DNA from: Drechslerella dactyloides
Lineage: Eukaryota; Ascomycota; Orbiliomycetes; Orbiliales; Orbiliaceae
DNA: 64,000 bases
Assembly (NCBI GenBank): GCA_020064725.1
Contig: JAGTWJ010000003.1
Location: 620,001-684,000, forward strand
Reading direction: 5' to 3'
Shown: positions 59,303 to 64,000 of the stretch, piece by piece
Layout of the letters: each line of letters starts with the position of its first letter
Numbering within the stretch: position 1 is the stretch's first letter
Made by a program: the position numbers and the translations under genes
Notes under the pieces: generated by a model
Told to the model about the DNA's origin: nothing
The model's input: only the letters and a program-made list of their open reading frames with translations
The model's database searches: none

Positions 59303-60135
59303 TTCGATTCCAGCCTGGACGTGGCTATTTCATGATAGGGAGTCGCATGTCGAATGGTTCCAGGGGTGGAGCTCGAAGATATAGTCTGGAGAGATCGCCC
59401 CTTTAATTCTTGCAGAAGAGTTCGCGTTCGTTTGCTGTTATGCAGGTACACTATCGTGCATGTTCCGTCCTCCCGATCCTCGTTTCCGTATTCCAGACAA
59501 ACGACGCGCGAGTGACTCGCCAACGCGTCGGCTGGTCGCGTTCCGCCTGGGAGCGGAATGAAGAGCGCTGCCGCAGCTGCGGAACGAGATGAGAGCCAAA
59601 AGGGCAAGGCGATGGAGGCCCATGGACACGGCTCGTCGATGCCTTGGTTAGCTCCGCATGGCCTGCAGAAACCCCGGACGAGGAGGCTGTGCTTGGCTCG
59701 GCGCGATTAATTTCACGCTGCGTTGAGCCTGTTGGATTTTGGACGCCGGTGGCCCTGAATGTCTGTGCAACCTCAGCAGCCTCGTCGACGACACTTTCTT
59801 TCTTCCATTCGACTCGACTTCATCCGTACCTGCCAGTCATTTCACCTTTGCGTTCCATCAGCATTAAAGACAGCGCCCACGCTGACAGAGCTCGCGACCG
59901 CGATCGAGGCCGTGCGCGAGCGATCCGCAATGCAACTGCTGTCGTCTGGCGAACGAAACTTGGCGTAAGCTAACCCCTGGGAGCTCGGACGACAGTCTCC
60001 ACGAATCGATTGAATTGAACCCCAGCAGCCGCAACCGTACTCTCGGGAGGCTGACTCGCGACCGAATTTCTTCACCATCCCGCCATCCTTCTCCTCGGCT
60101 GTTGATACTCCATCCAGCGACAAGGACGCGTCACA
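59303..60135. promoter_or_regulatory. Divergent promoter region of the 2EXR-like and DUF3405-like genes
   Basis: 833 bases between divergent starts. Overlapping GC-rich open frames on both strands are not convincing. CT-rich sequence lies just before the ATG at 60136. Confidence 0.4.
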
Positions 60136-62081
60136 ATGCCGAATCACCGCCTGATCCTCGTGGCCGGCTTCGGTCTTATCACGCTGACGACCCTTTGGTT
60201 TGGCTTCAGCGCGACGTCGCTCTCGCAGAGCGGGACGACCACTCTCCGACCTGTGGGCAACCTCTGCCCCGAGGCCGTCACCGTCGCGGGATCCTGCGAT
60301 CGCACAACCACGTTAACGCTCCTCGAAACATCCACCATCTTGGCCACCGTCCACATCATCCCCACGCCTGCCGTCTCGCACGACAACTCGCACAGCAATG
60401 AGCCGCTGTTCATCTCTGAAGACCAGATGGAACCCGACCCGGGGCTCCACTCTGAGCCTGTACCCTTCGCAGAACACGCCGAGCCTATCCCCGAACACCA
60501 TGCTGCCACCCCTGTCGTCGACAAGCAGGTCGCAGCGGGCGCTGAAGCTTCGGACGACGACGATGACCTGAATCCGACACTGCTAACAAGACCGTCGCCT
60601 CAGCCTTCTTCCCCATCGGCTGTCCAAGCCGGCACGCCGACGACCGCTTCGCCAAAAGTGTACCTCGCACCGCAGAACGACGACGACTTTGACCTCAACG
60701 AAGTCCTCACCAAATACGTCTGCTACCCAGCCTCGACCGACGAAGCGCGCAAGCTCGCCGTCGACACGGTCCCGTCTCTCAACATCAACGTCGTCCGCGG
60801 AGACAACCTCCTCCTGAACCGCAAGCCCAAGTCCACCGTCGACGCGCCCGCCGCCGTCGCCGCCCCGTCGTTCAAAACATGGTACTCCATCGGCCGCAAG
60901 CCGTCGCCGGGCTGCTGGACCTACGCCGACCGCTTCGCGCGCTACGGGCAGGACAACTCCCCGCGGTTCATGCGCACGCTCGGCGCCGTCAACAACTGCA
61001 CGGAATCCAAACGCGCGATCCTCCTCCACATGCAAAAGGGCCAGTCCTGGAACTCGCACTTCCTGCACCATCTCTCCGCCATCATCTCCGAGGCCGGCTG
61101 GCTCGCGGGGTACCACGTCTACCTGCTCGTCTTCGTCGACGGGGAGGCCGACGCGCAAGCCGACTATGTTAACTCCGTCATACCCACAGCCTTCCGTCCG
61201 CTCGCCATCACGTTCAACAACGCCGACCTCCGCCAGACCGTCGGCGAGGAGGTGCCGTTCCACAACTACGAGTCGAACACGCACGTCGCCGTGCAGAAGT
61301 TCATGGCAGAGAACACCGGCTACGAGTTCGTGTACAGCGTCGCCGCGTCGGCACGGCTCGTCGGCCGGTGGGACAAGCTGTTGAAGAGCGTGGACGACGA
61401 GTACGCGTTCCACCGCGAGCTGAGCGAAGAAGAGCAGGCGCTGCCACCCGTGCCGGATCTCGTCACCTTTGACGCGCCGCGCGAGCCGGAGGAAGGGTGG
61501 GGCGCGCTCGAGTGGGCATGTCTGGAGTTCTTCGGCGCAGACAAGGGTAAAGCTACAGCGAAGCAGAACGTCCGGCGCAGCTTATCCGCCATAACGTACG
61601 TATACTTACAACTCTAGCAATCATCATCATCCCACCGAAGCTCATACTGATTTTACGTATGTATGTTACAGCGGCTACTCCCGCCGGTTGACGACCGCCC
61701 TTGCAGAACTCAACGCTCGCAAAATCAACTGCAACGCAGCCTACTTCCCCGCCACGGCCGCGTCGCACGCAAAGCTCACGACTTTCTTCTTCCAGCATCC
61801 GCTGTACACCGTATCGGCGGCAACAGCCGACGCGCGGCTGCAGACTGCCAAGATGGGCGGCAACGATGCGATGACGGTGCAGACGGACAAGGTCGCCGTA
61901 GACTTCAGCGTATGTTATACTATATTTTCAATTGCTGATATTGTAGTTGGGAAGACGCTAATGGTGTTGGTAGTACTCGGCGGACGCGACGGACGCACAG
62001 GCGTTTTGGGAGGAATGGGTCGACAATCCGGAGGTCTGTCGGCCGGAGGCGCTGCTGCACCCGGTGTCCGGACAATACTAG
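60136..62081 (+). CDS. Type II membrane protein, DUF3405-like
   Basis: Three exons, 60136-61595, 61672-61909 and 61974-62081, give 601 residues in frame. A short basic N-terminus and one hydrophobic anchor (LILVAGFGLITLTTLWFGF) predict a type II Golgi/ER membrane protein. A Pro/Ser/Asp-rich stem follows, then a lumenal domain with the block RAILLHMQKGQSWNSHFLHHL, typical of fungal DUF3405 proteins, which resemble glycosyltransferases. Conserved Cys in the domain and the late WACLEFFGADKGK agree. The domain probably acts on glycans in the secretory pathway; this is inferred from topology and fold resemblance. The short last exon ends CRPEALLHPVSGQY. Confidence 0.85.
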
Positions 62082-62871
62082 CTGCTCGACGAACCCATAT
62101 TTTCACATCAATCGCTTTATCGACATTTAGCATATGCTTATACCAAGTACTTGAGTATCTATTATCGAAGCGAGCGAGCGAGCGGTGGGTTACGGTTTGT
62201 CAAAGGCCAGTTTAGGTTCTTCCTTCCTTCCGTTCTGCTGACTTGCTTTCTTGATTATAATCACTGAATTTGATTGACGGCGTTATCTGGAAGGATCTTG
62301 TATAGGATGTTTTATCTATTGTTTGCATGCGATTAGGTATATGTTTTAATTGTCTTATATGTTGTATATTATTACGATTGTTGTCATTCAATTATAATTA
62401 CTGCAGTTGACCAAGTACTCACTTAACAGTTTCCCAAGTATTATTAAAGGAGCTTCAAAGACTGAAGCTTGCCAGATGCACTTGCATGGACTGGCCCAGA
62501 AGATTATTGCACTGAGCGTGAGCCTTATATATAGTTTGAGTCACTTTGCACACGTCGAGCTTCTAGACACCAGGCTGGTAGGGAGCACTTGCAGATACGT
62601 ACACCATGCATGTACTATACCGATCGCTATATATATTCAGGCAATCTATCAATTAATAAATTCAACTTGCACCTTCGACGGTAGCACACGTATACGCTTT
62701 ACTATCCTACGAAAAAAAAAGATCCTCAGAGAAAAAATCTTCTTGTACGCATATACCCTTCTGCCAACTCTTCAACCAACCGCAAACAAAACAGAATGCC
62801 AGCAATGCTAACATGCCAGCACGACAAAACTACTACAACGTGCGCACGCCCGACAGCAACGATTAGATAGT
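62082..62871. other. Convergent 3' regions of the DUF3405-like gene and PAN1
   Basis: AT-rich; short A runs near 62711. No gene supported. Confidence 0.4.
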
Positions 62872-64000
62872 CTACAGCACCCGCCCTGCCGTCGAAGCCT
62901 GACTCCGATCCTTCGTCACCGTCTTCCGCAACCGCGGTCCGCCACCTTGAATCTGCGCGAACAGAGCACCGCGGTCCGCTCCACCACCTCCACCAACCGG
63001 CGCACCACCCATCGGCGGCGGCGGAGGCGGGGGAGGCGCACCCATCATAGGCGGCGGGGGAGGAGCAGGAGCGCCCATAATCGGCATCGGCGGCGGAGGT
63101 GGAGGAGGGGGAGGCGCAGCACCCGTTGGCATGGGCGGGGGTGGCGGCGGCGACGTGAACCCCTTCGGACTGGTCGGCGATGCGACGGACGTCGACGCAC
63201 GGGGGAGTCCCAGCCCGCCGAAGAATTTGCTAGCAAGTTCGGCGGCGCCCTCGCGGCCGACGCCGTCGTCGTCGTCTTCGTCGTCGTTGCCCGTTTCGCC
63301 GCTGACGACACTCCAGTCGTCGTCGTCCTTGGTCCCGTAGCGGGGGATCTTGGGCGCCGGAACGGTGGGTTGCGCGGTGAACTTGTGGAACGGGTTGTGC
63401 GAGACTTCGGATGCCGCGGCGGAGGCGGCGGGAGCGGTCGCGGTGGAAGCCGTCGTGGAGGGGGTGGTGGCAGCGGGCAAGGACTGCGGGGAGGTGACGG
63501 ACGAGGGGGACGCGGACCCGTTCGAGCCGAGTTTGCGGAAGAAAGGGTTAGTTTCAGCCGATGCGGCGACGGGTTCCGTGTCCCGGGCTGGCGGCGGCGG
63601 CGACGCGACCTTTGGCGCACCCCATGAGTCGTCGGGGTTCTCCTTGGTGGGCGTGATCTGCTGCGGGCCCTCGTCGTCCGAGGAGGATTGGTCGTCTTCC
63701 TCAAGTTTCAGCCGCTCGAGTCGGAGGCGTCTGGAGTCATACATATTAGCTGGATGTATCGTGAAAGAGGGTATGGGAAGCTTACTCTTCCTCCGCTTTG
63801 GCGCGCTCGACTTCAGCCTTCATGGCGGCGAGGCGCTTCTGGCGCTCTTCAGACGCCTTGCTGGCCTCGGCCTTCCGCCTGGCAGCTTCAGCCTTGGCTC
63901 CCGCACGCTTCGCTTTGTCTTGCTGGGCTTGCTCTTCCAGCGCCTTGATGCGGTCGCGCGCCTCCTGCTGCTGCCTGAGGAGTTCCTCTTCCTCGCGTCT
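62872..64000 (-). CDS. pan1: PAN1, actin cytoskeleton-regulatory complex protein (C-terminal part)
   Basis: The 3' end of a gene that continues beyond the right edge. Exons seen: 64000-63786 (coiled coil rich in Glu, Lys, Ala and Arg) and 63730-62872; the intron (63731-63785) has GTAAGC and CCAG. Visible order: coiled coil, acidic and Ser-rich linker, NPFFRKL and NPFHKF motifs, an acidic region, a long polyproline tract (about ten consecutive prolines in several runs) and a WH2-like end (RGALFAQIQGGGPRLRKTVT). Pan1 activates Arp2/3 at endocytic sites together with End3 and Sla1 at the plasma membrane. The EH domains that would confirm it are outside the window. Confidence 0.9.

Noticed and set aside
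60583..61413. 276-codon minus-strand open frame
   Set aside because: Antisense to the DUF3405-like exon; composition is that of a GC-rich shadow frame (Val/Asp/Arg-rich) with no domain.
62947..63704. Long Arg/Gly- and Arg/Pro-rich open frames on both strands
   Set aside because: Alternative frames of the PAN1 polyproline and Ser-rich region.
1..64000. tRNA, rRNA or CRISPR loci
   Set aside because: No tRNA A/B-box pair with a foldable cloverleaf, no rRNA sequence and no regularly spaced direct repeats were seen; a tRNAscan run would be the decisive check.

Overview
The window is nuclear DNA of a filamentous ascomycete (Pezizomycotina). The evidence is many short introns (about 48-160 nt) with GT-AG ends and fungal branch points such as TACTAAC and CTAAC, single-gene transcription units on both strands, and lineage-typical families: PAN1 with a C-terminal WH2 region, a DUF3405-type membrane protein, and a 2EXR/F-box-like protein. 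I cannot name the genus. All exon borders were read by eye. For the multi-exon models the exon lengths add up to a multiple of three, which supports them.

Left part (1-9427): conserved cellular genes. There is the N-terminal-side fragment of an unknown gene, an F-box protein with a CxxC pair, enolase (seven coding exons plus a 5'UTR intron), proteasome ATPase Rpt4 divergent from enolase, and a secreted class 3 lipase.

Middle part (9978-57588): an accessory region rich in large multidomain proteins of the sort seen in fungal innate-immunity or incompatibility repertoires. It holds an ankyrin-subtilase fusion (1036 aa), a small unknown protein, a 2232-aa NACHT-like/ankyrin/SPRY protein with a possible myristoylation site and a degenerate P-loop, two tandem paralogues of an unknown family, an F-box protein, a PLP-dependent decarboxylase, an acidic unknown protein, a helical-repeat/ankyrin protein joined by a GC-AG intron, and a 2346-aa giant with a ComEC-like metallo-beta-lactamase domain. 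Divergent from the giant is a 725-aa protein that may belong to the P47/OrfX-like (TULIP) class. A secreted cysteine-rich protein with a crystallin-like look follows. Long gene-poor gaps here carry a minisatellite, a TA-flanked inverted-repeat element and short duplications.

Right part (58045-64000): a 2EXR/F-box-like protein, a type II membrane DUF3405-like protein and the C-terminal end of PAN1, which runs off the window.

The most notable material is the giant metallo-beta-lactamase gene with its divergent P47-like neighbour, the NACHT-like protein that has lost the catalytic lysine of its P-loop, and the ankyrin-subtilase fusion. Functional links among these genes are inferred from position and architecture only. 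No tRNA, rRNA or CRISPR was seen.
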